DNA from: Pyrrhosoma nymphula | Taxonomy: Eukaryota; Arthropoda; Insecta; Odonata; Coenagrionidae | Assembly (NCBI GenBank): GCA_963573305.1 | Contig: OY754328.1 | Location: forward strand, 40,663,822 to 40,727,821 | Direction: 5' to 3' | Length of the DNA stretch: 64,000 nt | Part shown: in pieces, positions 23,088 through 34,860 of the stretch | How the letters are laid out: the number at the start of each line of letters is the position of its first letter | Position numbering within the stretch: position 1 is the stretch's first letter | Position numbers and translations under genes: made by a program | The notes under the pieces: generated by a model | The model's input: the letters and a program-made list of their open reading frames with translations, nothing else | Database searches by the model: none | Told to the model about the DNA's origin: nothing

Positions 23088-23610
23088 TTATGTTCATATT
23101 CCACAACATCACGCCTGATTCCTCCCTTTTTGTTCAACAATGAATATAAATGTCATGTCGAATTACTAATGTTCCTAATGGTTGTCGAATGTCTAAATTA
23201 TTTGACATATCAGTGAAGATAGAATAATATCCTTTCACAAATTAAATTTATTAGCAATGTGATAATACAATATTTAATGTCAAAGATACCATAAAACAAT
23301 GAAGAAATGTAATGAAATGCACTGAGAATATGGGACATTAAAAAGTGACGTAATGCATATGAAAATAAAGGGAGTATAATGAAAACTTTGTTTTTATGAG
23401 GTTATATTATTTGAGTGTTAGGACAGCAGGGGAACCTAATGAAAACGGGAGTGTCACCATTGAGCCTCGGACATCCGTAGCAACAGTGAGTGGTCAAACA
23501 ATCAATCCTCAGTGGAGCTTCTTTAAGCTCCGAAGTCGTGGAAGTCACGTCCATCCAACGCAGGTAATGCGTCAATCATCGTGGAAACAATTTGATAGGA
23601 TTAGAGGCAG

Positions 23611-24166
23611 TTAGGGTGGATGGAGCGAGTCCCTAGTCATCATGGAGACCGTATTCAAGTTATATTTTCAAATTAAAGTAGGTAACTGTAAGAAGCATGA
23701 GATAAATATTTTAATATTGATGGCGCATTTATATTGTTTCATTTGACTGAAATCCTCGGTAAACAACTGAATAAGCGTGCACACGTCTTTGACTTGACTC
23801 ATTTTTTCACTCCGTGCGGTGAAAAAGCCATCACAGCCGAAGATTTCTTTGCGATTCTGTACACATTATTGCGGTGAGTAATTGATTTATTTTTTTAATA
23901 GTTGAGAAGTAATACAAACTACACACTTAATTTTCCGATATATTCGATAGAAATTCCTCATTTTTTAAATGATGTCTCTCTGGAGTGTATTCCCGTATCA
24001 TTTCCCGTGGAAAATGGCTGGTCGGTATTTCTTGGTAAATAACTGGAAAAGTATAGTGGTAAGTGGCTAATATTTTGTTATCCTTTGAAAGATGAGATCT
24101 TTCTCTACATTTTGAGGCCTTTTCCATTGAATTATAACAAGTGATATCTCGATCAAATTACCTTAA
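23611..24166 (-). mobile_element. MITE-A, divergent full-length copy
   Basis: Reversed relative to the other copies. The right terminus gives (minus strand) TTAAGGTAATTTGATCGAGA; the left terminus is a decayed TTAGGGTGGATGGAGCGAG. Internal landmarks remain (CCCTAGTCATCATGGAGACC, ACTCATTTTTTCAC, AATCGCAAAG on the minus strand). More diverged than the other copies, so probably older. Confidence 0.75.
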
Positions 24167-24319
24167 ACTCAAGCGTCGGTGGAATTCGTCCTGGATATTT
24201 TTTCAGACATTGCGCTCGAGGAATGACACGCACGATCATTATTATTAGCCGTGGTCGTCTCCTTCGTCGTGTGCCTCCGATTCTATCTCTGGCATTTTAC
24301 GTTCGCCGTGTGAATGCAT

Positions 24320-25160
24320 GAGTGCACATACGTGCGGTTCATTTTCTAACCCCTTCCTCTTCCTCCTTCCCCGCCCCCCGTCCCTCCCACGACCCCCCAC
24401 CCCGCCCCCTACTCTCCCGGGAGAGAGAGAAATAGGAGGCTTTGCCGCCCGCTGCGTCCGAGGGAATGACGACGGACCCCGAGAGGCGATTGTTTTTTTA
24501 TTCCAATTCCCGGAATAAAAACATTACGTGGCCATTCGCCTCCTCCCCACCACTTTTGCCATTCGTTTCCCGCTCCTTATCCCCCACCCCCTTCTGTAGT
24601 CGTTCCTGGGGTGGGGGGGGGGCAGGGTGGGGGAGAGTTGAGCGGGGTTCCCACCGCTTTACGTGAAACACTCCTGAGCAAAAGCCCTAAAACAACACCC
24701 TCTCCTCCCTCGCGCCCACATCTCCTCTCGTTCTCTTTTTTTAATTAATTAATTCGAGGAACCAACCGTATTCACTCGATCCGGCAAAGTGCTCGGCGGT
24801 GCAAATCGCTCTCCTCCTCATCCCCCCCCCCCCCACCACCTCCCACTCTCGCCTCCAACCCACCCCCAACCCCCTTCGCTCGCCTTGCAATCGCCCGAGA
24901 ATGCTTTAAATCGAAAGGAGCGGACATTCTGAATTGGAACCAACGGCGGTGGCGATAGGAGGTGCGGCTCCTTGCCGCCTCCACCGGCTCCTCCGCGTGG
25001 ACCGAATGAGCGAAATGCTGACACGTTGTAGCTCTGGCAGAAGTTCCTGGCGCTGCGCAGTGGACGATTTTGGGACGTGGGCTGCGAAACTTTCGAAACC
25101 CTGCGAAACAGGGGTGGTGGGTTGTTTAGGGTGGAGGGTCAGAAAGACCTTCTAATTGCT
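24320..25160. other. GC-rich, CpG-containing block with C and G runs
   Basis: C-rich at 24360-24420 and 24820-24870, G-rich at 24605-24640 (possible quadruplex). Several short frames on both strands, none with a domain. The neighbouring 24725-24760 has AATTAATTAATTCGAGG. CpG content around 24900-25090 could reflect a regulatory or promoter region, but no gene start is recognised. Confidence 0.4.
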
Positions 25161-26075
25161 GCCAATGCAAGCCCTTCGAGAAGTGTGATGACTTAAATGC
25201 CATCATTTTGAAAAGGAAAGTTCACAATTTTTTCGGAAAAGACCGATGAGCTGCGCTCACGATTGGAGTCAGATGATTCGAGCGTTTTCCATGCGCTGAC
25301 CTCCGCCTTGACGACGACGTTCCCCTTTTTTTTGTTTTTGTTCCCCTGCCTCTTCCCTCTATCTCGCTGCCTCCCTATCCCTTCCCCTCCCGTCCTTCGC
25401 CCCCAGGAACTTTTGCCGGAGCTATATCTGCTCTTAATCGAGTTTGTTAAATATTAAAATGAGATACGTTCCAAAATTTCTAAAGTTTAATAATTGCGAG
25501 AGAAACAAAAAGAATTTGGCTCACAGTGTCGCGCACGAGTGCAAAGAGATGCACCAAAATGATGAATTTCGCCGTGGAAAATCATTTCGCGTGACCGATA
25601 TTCAAAATGCACGAGCCGTCCTGAGGTGTCACGGTGTTCCTATGCCTTAAAAACTGAATCGGTTTAAACCGCGAATGGGAGGAATGGGGGATTATCATTC
25701 GAATGCTTTTTCGTTATTACCGTTGAAATAAAATTTGCTTAGGTTTTCCAATAGATTTTCGGAGTTGCTTCGAAACATTAAGGCCTAACAACCGAATAAA
25801 TAATTGTAGAAATATGCATTTTTTTCTGTTTCCGCAAACGACCTCTGACGTCATTTCATCCTTCGATCAAAGGCCCGTGGTTCGATTACCGGCGAAGACG
25901 GATACTTTTTAAAAGTATTTTCTGAGTCTTTATACAGTTTTATTTATGGCAGAAGTGGACATATTCACAAAAGCTTTTTTAAGGCATCATTTAGAATGTA
26001 ACGGGAAGAAGAGGGAAGAAGCGATGGATGAATTGACGTCACGGCTGTCATGGGAAGGTTGCCCGTCCATTCAAC

Positions 26076-27332
26076 TTAAAAGGCCGTTTTACACGGTACA
26101 TTTATTTGTACAATCTATCGTGCGAACGCATATACAGTCAAGTGTGCAAGAAAATATTGTACGAACGACTGAATTAGACAGAATGTCGCTTTACACGATG
26201 ATTGCAAACGTACAATTTTCCGTGCAATTTAGTGGTAGAAATCGATCGGAATTCGCGAGTGTTTTGTCTATCATGTTTATGTTTCACTCGTGAATATATG
26301 TTTCACTCACGTATTTGACACCATAAAAAGCTGATCACCTGAAATTCGGAACCTCGACTCGACCATCTGCCTACTGGTAATTCTCCCGGTTTAGGCAAAG
26401 CTCTCTTGGACTCTTCTCTCTGGCTTTATCCGTCCACCTTCGCATCGTTTCGTTTTTTCTCATCTGAATTTTATTGCAACAAGTCATTGACGTTTCTCGC
26501 CGGATCTCCACTCTTTATAGACAAAATTCGTGAGTTTATTATGTGTGTAACAAAGTGTTATTATCAAGTGGTATAGCGGAACACGGGACCCTTTTTTTTA
26601 GTCCCTCCAATTTTCCCTCCCTTGTATTTGTACCAATGTTTTAATGTATTTTTTTTACGATTTCGTAACTTGCTAAACAGGAGAAATAAAATGATTATTA
26701 TTAAATCACGCGGGATATCAAGAACTCTACTTGAGGACGCGACCAGTCATAAATTTGGGGGAATAAAATAATTTTAAACCCAAAGATCGCGATTACACTG
26801 AAAAACCAGAACATCAAATAACACGACGAAATGACGAGGTAAACATTTGAGTAGCTTTGAGTTAACTCTTCCCGGGTTCTCCATTGGTTCAAACTATTCA
26901 TAATTGGTGACGTATTTGATTCTTACCTTGAGAATGAGTGACGAGTCGTCTCTCGAAACGTCGACAACTATGAATAGTTGAAACCGAAGGAGAGCCCGAG
27001 AAGAGTTTACTCATTAAAGATTATAAACACTGGATAATAGTTACTCATATTATTCGACGGGAAAGTGTTAATCCTTTTTAAAAACAACTTTATTTTCAAT
27101 CGTAACACAGGAACCACAGTTTTCGCCACATCTGCGCCCTCTGTTGAATAAAACCGGATCGAAATTGTATGATTGTCTGAATGGAATTAGGACAGGTTCT
27201 ATTTTCCGTTCAGTCATTCATACATTCGCACACGCGTTCGCACAATTTTCCGCTTTACACGGTACAATTTCCTGAGACATGCGTTCACACGATGGATTGT
27301 ACAGAAAAATGTACCGTGTAAAACGGCCTTAA
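26076..27332. mobile_element. Non-autonomous TIR element, about 1.25 kb (PIF/Harbinger-like by TAA flanks)
   Basis: Ends are AAGGCCGTTTTACACGGTAC (left) and GTACCGTGTAAAACGGCCTT (right), perfect over 20 bases. TAA lies outside both ends, which fits the 3-bp TWA duplication of PIF/Harbinger elements; TTAA is the alternative reading. Sub-terminal GTGCGAACGC / GCGTTCACAC-like strings are also inverted. The interior carries no transposase and hosts a smaller inverted repeat (26858-27012). A second family member with the same termini lies at 63355-63880. Confidence 0.75.
26858..27012. repeat. Inverted repeat around a hammerhead-core-like motif, nested in the TIR element
   Basis: Arms at 26858-26905 and 26964-27012 share CGGGTTCTCC, GGTTCAAACTATTCAT and their complements. 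Between them, plus strand 26928-26963 reads TTGAGAATGAGTGACGAGTC then GTCTCTCGAAACGTCG: a decayed CTGANGA, a stem GAGTGACGA / TCGTCTCTC and GAAACGTCG. The outer sequence (GAAACC..GAGAGCCCGAGAAG) is like that beside the 9692-9728 motif, so both come from one family. Confidence 0.55.
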
Positions 27333-28479
27333 GACTCCTATACCTCTGGCAATTGTTGGAATCTTTAAGAAATGATTTGCTAATTATCATTTGTCATGGT
27401 CCCCTGCACGATAAAGTGAAAAGCAAAAACCGTGATACACCCCCATTGCCTTCGTTTCGTTATTCCTCTTCCGGTGTTTTCCTTTAGTCCTCTTCTCCCC
27501 GTGGGTGGCGAATGAGGCTCCTAACCGACCACGCTATTAAGTTCCGTGTCGACAGTTGTATGTGCGTCCACCGAGCGACACTCTAATCCTGATACAGTAT
27601 TCATTACTGTGGCGTGATGATAGTACGCATCTTTTAATGTTTCGTATCCCTGTTTTAACGTAAATTTTGTAATGTTGATGCCACTGTAACCATTGGATGC
27701 GTGTGCGTTCCAGATTTCTTCCGATAGAGTGTAGCATTTCTGACGCCGTTACGACGCTACTTCCTCTTTCTTGTGAGCTCGTGGATATTCGAAAGAACGA
27801 ATTATATTCCGATGACTATCAGAATGTATCTTTTATCAATTTTATTTTAAAACCCTTTATTGTGAGTTGTGTGCCCAAGTCGGCAATTGTGTTTGGAGTC
27901 ATCTCTGCTCATTTATCAATGTGTTGAAGTGAAGGAAAATAGAAAAAAATATAATTACATTTCAGAAACAAGTTCTAAAACAGTTTTAATGTTTTTTCCG
28001 TAGCCTCTATTATTTAATGATAAGGAGGAATTTTCTTTCCTTTCTCATGAGGAATTGCAATAAAATAAATATGCCTCGAATGGGTTACTTTCATGTGTTG
28101 TTTGCTTAATATCTTGTAGCTCAGCCGACAGTGATTCAATTCACCTTAAGGTTCTTCATTTATGTCACCATAATTCGATGATTATGAAATTGTTGTACTA
28201 ATTCTCTTATGTTCACAAAATTTATATGTGGCCCCGAGGATGTCTGTAGATTCGGATGCCTTGTCGGAAATACGAGTTAGTTTTATTTCAACGACAAAGA
28301 TTTCGCAAAGTCAGGGATAACGTGCTTCGTCTTGACCCTCTACCGCCTAATGTTTGTCCCCTCCGAGAGCAGTGTTGCAGTGGTTTTCCTTGTTGGTCGG
28401 GTTTCGTGACGGTGTTTTAGGTGCGAATAGATGGGCGATGGACATCCCCCCGTGTAGTACACAGGAATCAATCCCTTTT
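27333..28479. other. Region without recognisable gene
   Basis: Short frames only (up to 76 codons). No element ends or RNA genes recognised. Confidence 0.4.
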
Positions 28480-29420
28480 TCCTCCCTCCCCCCCCCCCAA
28501 TCAGTCTCCCCGTGGAGGGAGGGGGGGGGGGGGTAGACTCCGACACGCACCCCTTTCCGCCGCGCCAGCGAAATAAATAAATCCCGAGAGGAGAGCTCAG
28601 TCAAGCGAGGGCCATTTATTTCGTCTCTCCATTTCCGATAATCATTTTTCCCTCCCAATCAACCCCGCGGGCATAATTAAGACCTTTCGGACCCGTTACT
28701 GGATAACATCCTCCGGAAAACAAATCGGCTTCGTACGTCAAGGAGTTAACGGGCTCCTGAAATAAAATCTCCGAATTCAAAACTGTTTAATAACTCCGCG
28801 CTGATTGCTCGAGAGGGCAATATGCCGGGCATCGGGAGCCGTCCTTTTGTGTTCTCTCTCACCAATACACATCACATCGGGAACGGGTGTATCGTGTGCC
28901 CGTCCATCCGCCGAAAGCGATTTGCGTCGCCCCGGGATTACTTTTTCCCCCGAGAGAGAGAGGGAGGGAGGGAGAGAGAAGAGAGTTGATTTTGTGGAGG
29001 GGGGGCGTTCTGTCGGTTAATCGAAACCAATTAATTCGATAAATGGTTTCCCCGCGCTCCCCGGATTTCTTTTTTGATTTTCCGCGAGCGGATGAATAAT
29101 TGCGAACACTTTGATTCCTTTTCCATCCGCCTCTCCTCTCGTTTTTTTCCGAAATTGGATACGTCTCTCTCCTCCTTCCTTCCTCTCCTCCAGCCTCCCC
29201 TCCCCCTTCCCTCCCTCCCTCCCCCCCTCTCGGAACATCCACCCCACCGAGTGCGGGAGGGGGAGGAATTTAAATCATATCTCTCCCCAACCCCCTCAAA
29301 CTTCAACACCCCCTCCCTCCGAGAACACCCTCTCGGATATCTGCTCTCTCTCCTCGCTGAGAGTAGTGGGCGTATCCTCCCTCCTCCTCCTCCTCCTGTT
29401 GGTGGGGTTGGGAGGGAGGG
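28480..29420. other. Low-complexity C/G tracts flanking an ordinary-composition segment
   Basis: A C run (28483-28499) faces a G run (28516-28534), forming an inverted pair able to fold. A GA-rich run is at 28953-28985, then C/T-rich 29160-29235 and CTCCTCCTCC at about 29380-29398, followed by GGGAGGGAGGG at 29410. Between them 28560-28800 is mixed-sequence DNA with AAATAAATAAAT and CATAATTAAG strings that could be regulatory. The 204-codon frame at 29074-29688 crosses several of these runs and is not believable as a gene. Confidence 0.45.
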
Positions 29421-29689
29421 AGAGAGATGTGCGGTCGTCCGAGCGCCTCTCGCTTCTATAAAATTAAAATCTCGGAAAAAGTTGAACGCACTCGCTCGCT
29501 GGAAAATAAAAGAGGGAGGGGGAGGCGACTATTTCCGTGAAGCGAAGCTGAAAAATCTCCTCGGCGGCGAAAAATTGGGATCGTGTTTGCTCTCCCACCG
29601 TCTATTTGCTGAATGTTCCACCGATTCCCCGACCCCTGTCCCCGACCGTGTTTCCCTGCGTCCGGTGAAAGCTCTTTATGTTCATTGAT

Positions 29690-31470
29690 TCCTTTACATG
29701 ATTGTCAAAACAACCTTGATTTTAGTCATTTCATACAATTGTACCGTACATTTTTTTATGTTTTAAATTTTAGCTAAGGTTTGGTGTTTGTTGTTGTAAT
29801 AGGAGGATCGTATGTCGAGGAGTGATTAATCTGGAATCGAAAAAAAAAGAGATCTCCCAGATGATTGATAAATTTAATTGGGCGAATCTTCTTTCCCTCG
29901 ACATTCATTCCGTTGCCTGCCGCGGTGGCCAGGGAGGCTATTTTGTATGGTCACGGAATTTTTGAGTCTCGAAAGTGACGAAATTTTGATGTCACAGCAA
30001 CAAAAATTTCAAATCGGGCCATTCAAAAGTTGGAGATTTATCGAGGGCTTTGACGTCACATCCACGGACTTTCCGAGGTTCGACCGCGTTGAAGCCTTAC
30101 AGAATAGGGTCCCTGAGCATTTTCTGCCCGGGACTCTTTTCACCTCTTTCTGTGACCACGTCGCGGATGTCTGACGGATGTTCGGAAGAATTTCCGTGAA
30201 GCAGCCTGGATCTGAATGGAGTAGTTGCCAAGTGGTCGCTGAGTGAACGTAATTCATGCTTTGGTTGTCTGTTTAGGGAGGGGAGCGACAGTTGAGGTCA
30301 TTTGGGCCATTGGATGGGTTGAGATGGTTGGGAATAGAGACCCGGCGTCGGCATTGGGCTGTTCCAAACGAAGGGTGCCGTGGGAAGTCCCATCCGACAG
30401 ACGGAGAAGGTACTACTTACCTACTGACCACGTCTATCTCCCGACGTTGCTCCCAAGCAAGGAGTCGGGATTCCTTAGGAAAATCAATGCTGCCTCCGGA
30501 TATCAAACCCGAACCCTTAGGAATCCACAGCCACCACGCCGACCCAAACCCCCGATTCAGTTCTTTGCTTAGTACACTAATAAATAATTAGTTCCATATC
30601 TCCCCTTAATGTGGCAAAAGCCTTTTTTAAATATTCTCAATTCACTTTTTTATTTTACGTATTTTTTACCGTAGGACTTACTTTTATTGTGTTTTCTTCT
30701 AGCTCTGTCTAGAAAACATCAAAAAAACCTCTTCTTACCGTGGTGAGTCTCATTAAAGTACAGTCCTGCTCTTGTAGTTGGCTGTACGATCGCGTTTGAT
30801 CCTCGAAATAAACACCTCTATCACTTATCCCCGTGTCTGCAAAATCTGATTTCCTGGTTACATTCTTGTGATTCATCTTCAATTATTGGTACCTAAGTCT
30901 AAGTGGTTTCAATTTAAACACTTATTATCTTTCTTTTTTCGTAGCGCTCCGAGTAAAACCAATGGCTGGATCAAGCACAATGTCTACGTCATCCTATATT
31001 CGTTGATTCCTTTATCCGGTCTGTATCCAGACAGCAAGTCTGAATCGAGTTATAGACTACTTCAGTAGACTATAAGTTTCAGAGGAATTTTTCACTTTAA
31101 CGGTCTATTTGTTGACTCATAAGGAGCCATTACTGTTAATATCTTGGCCGCAGACATTATTCGTGAATGAGGCAACCCTCAAGCCAGGATGTTCTTTCCT
31201 CTAAAGTTTCACGCCAGCCTTACTGTCAGTGAAAACGCCTGAAATTCAGAAGAACCAACCACGTCATGTTGCTTCACATATCTGTCCGACGTATTTGCAT
31301 CTGGGTTGTGTGATGTTGTAAATTCATTAAAATTTGGGAATCCTGGATTAGGAGTGGCCAATGAAATGTAAAACCTATAATTGAAAGGGATTCCCTTGAG
31401 CTACTGCACTAACCCTGGTTGGGAGCCGCGTGGAGGGATCATCAAGGTTCAGTCCTCTTTGTGTGGTACA
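29690..31470. other. Region without recognisable gene
   Basis: Frames of 98-109 codons at 29878-30174 and 30243-30572 have no recognisable domain. No element termini seen. Confidence 0.4.
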
Positions 31471-32074
31471 TACGAGGTGTGATAAAAAAGTAACGGGAAT
31501 TTTTAAATTTCGTGGGCTTTATGTTTCCGATTTTCAATAATAGTATTTATTTTTCATATGATCGTACGGTAAGGGAATACGTACGTACGCACCAGGAATA
31601 CTACCTGGAAGTTATACGCCGCGCCGTTTGAGTGAAGCAATCCGATGAAAACGCCCAGCAATGTGGCAAAACAACTCGTAGAAATTGCACCACGATAATG
31701 CTTCCGCTCACACCTCACTGCTTATTCGTTATTATTTAGTAAAAAAACAATCTGTTATTTTGCCTCAGCCACCGTATTAGCCGGACATGGTCCACAGTTA
31801 CTTCTTTCAATTCCCGAGGCTGAAGAGAACCATGAAAGGACGACGTTCTGCCACCATTGATGAGATAAACACAGAATCGCTGAAGGAGCTGAACTCCATA
31901 CCGAAAAGTGAGTTCCAGAAGTGCTTCCAAGATTGGAAAAACCTCTGGAACAACTGTATTATATCTAAGGAGGTTTACTTTGAAGGGTACAAAGTTGATA
32001 TTGATTAATAAATAAATATTATTTGAGAAAAACGAAAATTCCCGTTATTTTTATAATTCATACTTACCCTCCAG
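31471..32074 (+). mobile_element. mariner element, internally deleted
   Basis: The left end reads TACGAGGTGTGATAAAAAAG then TAACGGGAA; the right end has the complement in decayed form (TTCCCGTTATTTTTATAATT, then CATACTTA), which are mariner-type termini. Full mariners are about 1.3 kb; this copy is about 0.6 kb because most of the transposase between the 5' leader and the third catalytic aspartate is missing. The remaining coding part is annotated separately. TA at the left flank fits mariner insertion. Confidence 0.85.
31685..32008 (+). pseudogene. mariner transposase C-terminal remnant
   Basis: In frame from 31685 the product starts LHHDNASAHTSLL, matching the mariner catalytic HDNAPAH motif that holds the second Asp of the DD34D triad. 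It continues PQPPY, a stop where Ser is expected, then PDM (third Asp of YSPDLAP), FPRLKRTMKGRR, and ends EVYFEGYKVDID before a TAA stop at 32006-32008, just inside the right terminus. Length about 107 codons versus about 345 in an intact mariner transposase. One in-frame stop and the missing N-terminal two-thirds make it inactive. Confidence 0.88.
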
Positions 32075-33018
32075 AGGAACATTCTCTATTCTGCCCGGAA
32101 AAGAACTACTTTCGCGTGGAGTCGACTATTATTGGCCAAATTTCGTTCAAACGATTGTGGGATAATTTCTCGTTTCTCCACTACGCAACGGCAAAATTTT
32201 CGAATGTTCTTTAACTCCTGCACTTCGCTTTTAATTTTATTTCCACACATTAATTTTTACGCATACTTTATTAGTATTTTTAAGTAATTGCTTAAATGCA
32301 GTCAATTTCGTGGATTTTTTGCGTATGTATAATTTTTATTAACTCACGGTCTCAGAAATCAAATATTTATGTTCAATGATTTCTGTTGCAGCGTCAATTA
32401 AACTTAAATTGAAGTGGGAACTACATGACTCTTGAGTCATAAAACGGTTGTTTATTCCTTTTTCACATTCAGTCACAATAATATAGATTTTAATATACAT
32501 TGATTATGGAAAAAATCCTCTGCGACTGAACCAATGCTTCTTTGTTCACTTTTCGTGTTCAATGAAAGAGGCTTAAGAAGGTCACTAGAAAGTAGCGTAT
32601 CATAGTTGATCTCTCTGTTTTCACGTTCTGTTATCGCTGAATTGAATACATTTGAGAAATGAATCCTTAAAGAGTATTTTATGGGAGTGTAGGAGTATAG
32701 GTTTCCTTGATACCTCGATAATGGTACATAGTGCCGAAGCCATGGTCGGTTATAAGTGAAATAATACTGTGGAATAAAATTGAAGTGTCGTAATTAATAA
32801 TTTTGAGTATAGGTATCCGTCTGCATGCTTAATTACTGCACTATTTACAGGGATTGAAAATTATTTTGCTTTAATAAGTTATACCTACCAAGGATACACT
32901 TGCGCACAATTTTCCATAACCTATGTACCATTATACTTTTCCTGTGCTTCAATGTATACAGGGGACGAGAACATCTTGTTCGTATAAACCCCCGCTGAAA
33001 TTCGCCTCGAATTAAGAT
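32075..33018. other. AT-rich region without recognisable gene
   Basis: No open frame of interest, no element ends recognised. Confidence 0.4.
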
Positions 33019-33090
33019 GGGTTGGTGGTGTAACTGGATAACAAACCTGACCGGCGATTGGGAGATCCGGGTTCGAATCCCTGTCAACTC
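33019..33090 (+). tRNA. tRNA-like sequence (Ala-GGC-like), probably SINE head or tRNA pseudogene
   Basis: A 72-base cloverleaf can be drawn. The acceptor GGGTTGG pairs with TCAACTC (two wobbles), the anticodon stem CCTGA with TTGGG, and the loop CCGGCGA would present anticodon GGC (Ala). The T arm is CCGGG-TTCGAAT-CCCTG with one mismatch, and GGTTCGAATCC is a good B box. Position 33 is C instead of the near-invariant U, and the D arm is irregular, so a working tRNA is doubtful. Confidence 0.4.
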
Positions 33091-33919
33091 AAATGATTAT
33101 TTCATGGCGAATTTCACCGTATTTGGTCTATATACTATTGTTTTTGGTTAACTATTCGCGGCTGTACTTTGTGGAAATGTTGTATAATGGAAGTAAAAAA
33201 AACACTAGGAAAAATATTGCATAAATTGTATTTACCTAGTCATTTTAGAGGTTATGATGAAGGATGATTATGTTAGAAAGTGTGAAAAGTGAAGTTGGAA
33301 ATCAATGCCAATGAGCCATGTTTACCTCACCGGATGTGTAGACTTCCAAAGACTTGCAAACCAGGGATTTACACTGGGCCAGAGGTTGCCGCACGTTTTC
33401 TTCACTCCCATCCGTTGGTCCCTTACGTTGACACTCTCCCTGCACTTTCATCTTTTAAGACAACCTTATGTACATTAAAACTCCGACCGTCTCCTTTAAA
33501 ATGTATCCTATTAGTTAAAATAATCGGTAAGCTTATCTGCTTATGTTTTTTTGGCCAGGTTTTAGCAGTCTACTACAATATTTACGAGTCAATAAATTTA
33601 CTTTAGATCTAACAATTTTCATCGGAGAAAATGAGCACGTACTATTTGTTATTGACTTTAAAGGTACACTTTCAGATGTTATTATGTATTACCATTCATT
33701 CCTGTCACAATGCCTCACACATGTTTGCAGGAATTCATGCTATTCCAAGCAGATGATTATTCATCCCGATTTTCGGCTGCTACTATCTACAAGAGCTGAC
33801 AACGTTTATTCATACATCCCTTCATAATGGGTGACAGCCATGTCCATCAAATTACTAGTAAAGAAAATAATCCATAAAGCCTCCTCAATTATAACTACCC
33901 TTTACAGTTAGTCTGATAT

Positions 33920-34162
33920 GCTGATGCAATAGCTAAGCTCATAATTCACAGGACTATAGATAATAAAGTGAGGGTGCACCTGATGTCATGTGAAACTGCT
34001 AAGGACATGTACAACACATTCTTAAGAATTTATCAGAAAGAAACCGGACAACAGAAGTGCTTGTTGCTACAAGAATTTCATACCTTCAAATTTAATAAAT
34101 CCAGAGATGTTAATACCATGGTGACAACTTTATTATATAGTTATATTTTTTACAATAGATAA
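33920..34162 (+). pseudogene. copia-like (Ty1/copia) gag fragment
   Basis: From 33920 the frame reads ADAIAKLIIHRTIDNKVRVH, then LMSCETAKDMYNTFLRIY and LLLQEFHTFKFNKSRDVN before breaking. The pattern (I..C.TAKEMWD.L...Y, then L..F...K......V) is that of the UBN2/gag domain of Ty1/copia retrotransposons, which packages element RNA. Only about 80 residues remain. No LTR, primer-binding site or pol sequence is recognised nearby. The 700 bases upstream and 570 downstream show no further domain. Confidence 0.6.
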
Positions 34163-34759
34163 GGTTGTTGTTTACTTAGAATAGCAAACATTACTAGCCA
34201 ATGGTCATGACAACAGTCAACACCTTAAGAAACATTTTTTACTATTAGACAACTTTCAACATGATACCCCCAAGACAAGGTGCAGACTCCCATTTGAGGT
34301 ACAATTACATAAAAAGTAGCGCGTCGTTCCTCATGATGTTTTTAAAGTTTCCATCATGACCCAATTGCTTTTGGTAAAGTTCTCGTTCAATATGGAAGGC
34401 AAGGAAGGCAATATTGCCTAAAACATTGTGCGCACCTGTTAAATAGATGTGGCTTTAAGAATACCATTATTTCATGCTTAAGTTTGGGAAAAACCATCGT
34501 CACTGAATTAATAAAACTTGGTAGCTTTCACAAGTGCTTGTGGACCGATTTCATTGCTAAGGCGGCATCATCAGGATTACTCGTCTCTCTCTTTGCCTAA
34601 TTTCTAAGGATTTTCCCTAAACATTGTTGCCGCTCCTGAAAAAAATCAAGCTCACGAGGGAAATTTGGTGACAAAATTCTAACCAATCAGAGGACACTTA
34701 AATGAGAACCGGAGCTATACATATATTGCGGGCAACCCTAGGCATCTACATCAGCATCC

Positions 34760-34796
34760 CTGATGATGAGGGCCGTGTCGGACCACGAAACGTCGG
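34760..34796 (+). other. Hammerhead-core-like motif
   Basis: CTGATGA is followed by a weak stem (GGCC / GGACC region) and then CACGAAACGTCGG. Downstream AAAATGGAACCTCTCACCCG and GGAAACCCGGGAAACC parallel the sequence beside the 9692-9728 motif, so it is a member of the same dispersed family. Upstream GGCATCTACATCAGCATCCC resembles the CATCTACAT repeat at 8791. Confidence 0.5.
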
Positions 34797-34860
34797 CAAA
34801 AATGGAACCTCTCACCCGGTTGGAAACCCGGGAAACCATAATTCAGCACCATTTGCACTT

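Noticed and set aside
29074..29688. 204-codon plus-strand open frame, the longest in the window
   Set aside because: It crosses CT-rich and GA-rich simple sequence, is Ser/Pro/Leu-rich from composition, and shows no domain or splice context.
33019..33090. Working tRNA-Ala gene
   Set aside because: C at position 33, an irregular D arm and a T-stem mismatch; kept only as a tRNA-like sequence.
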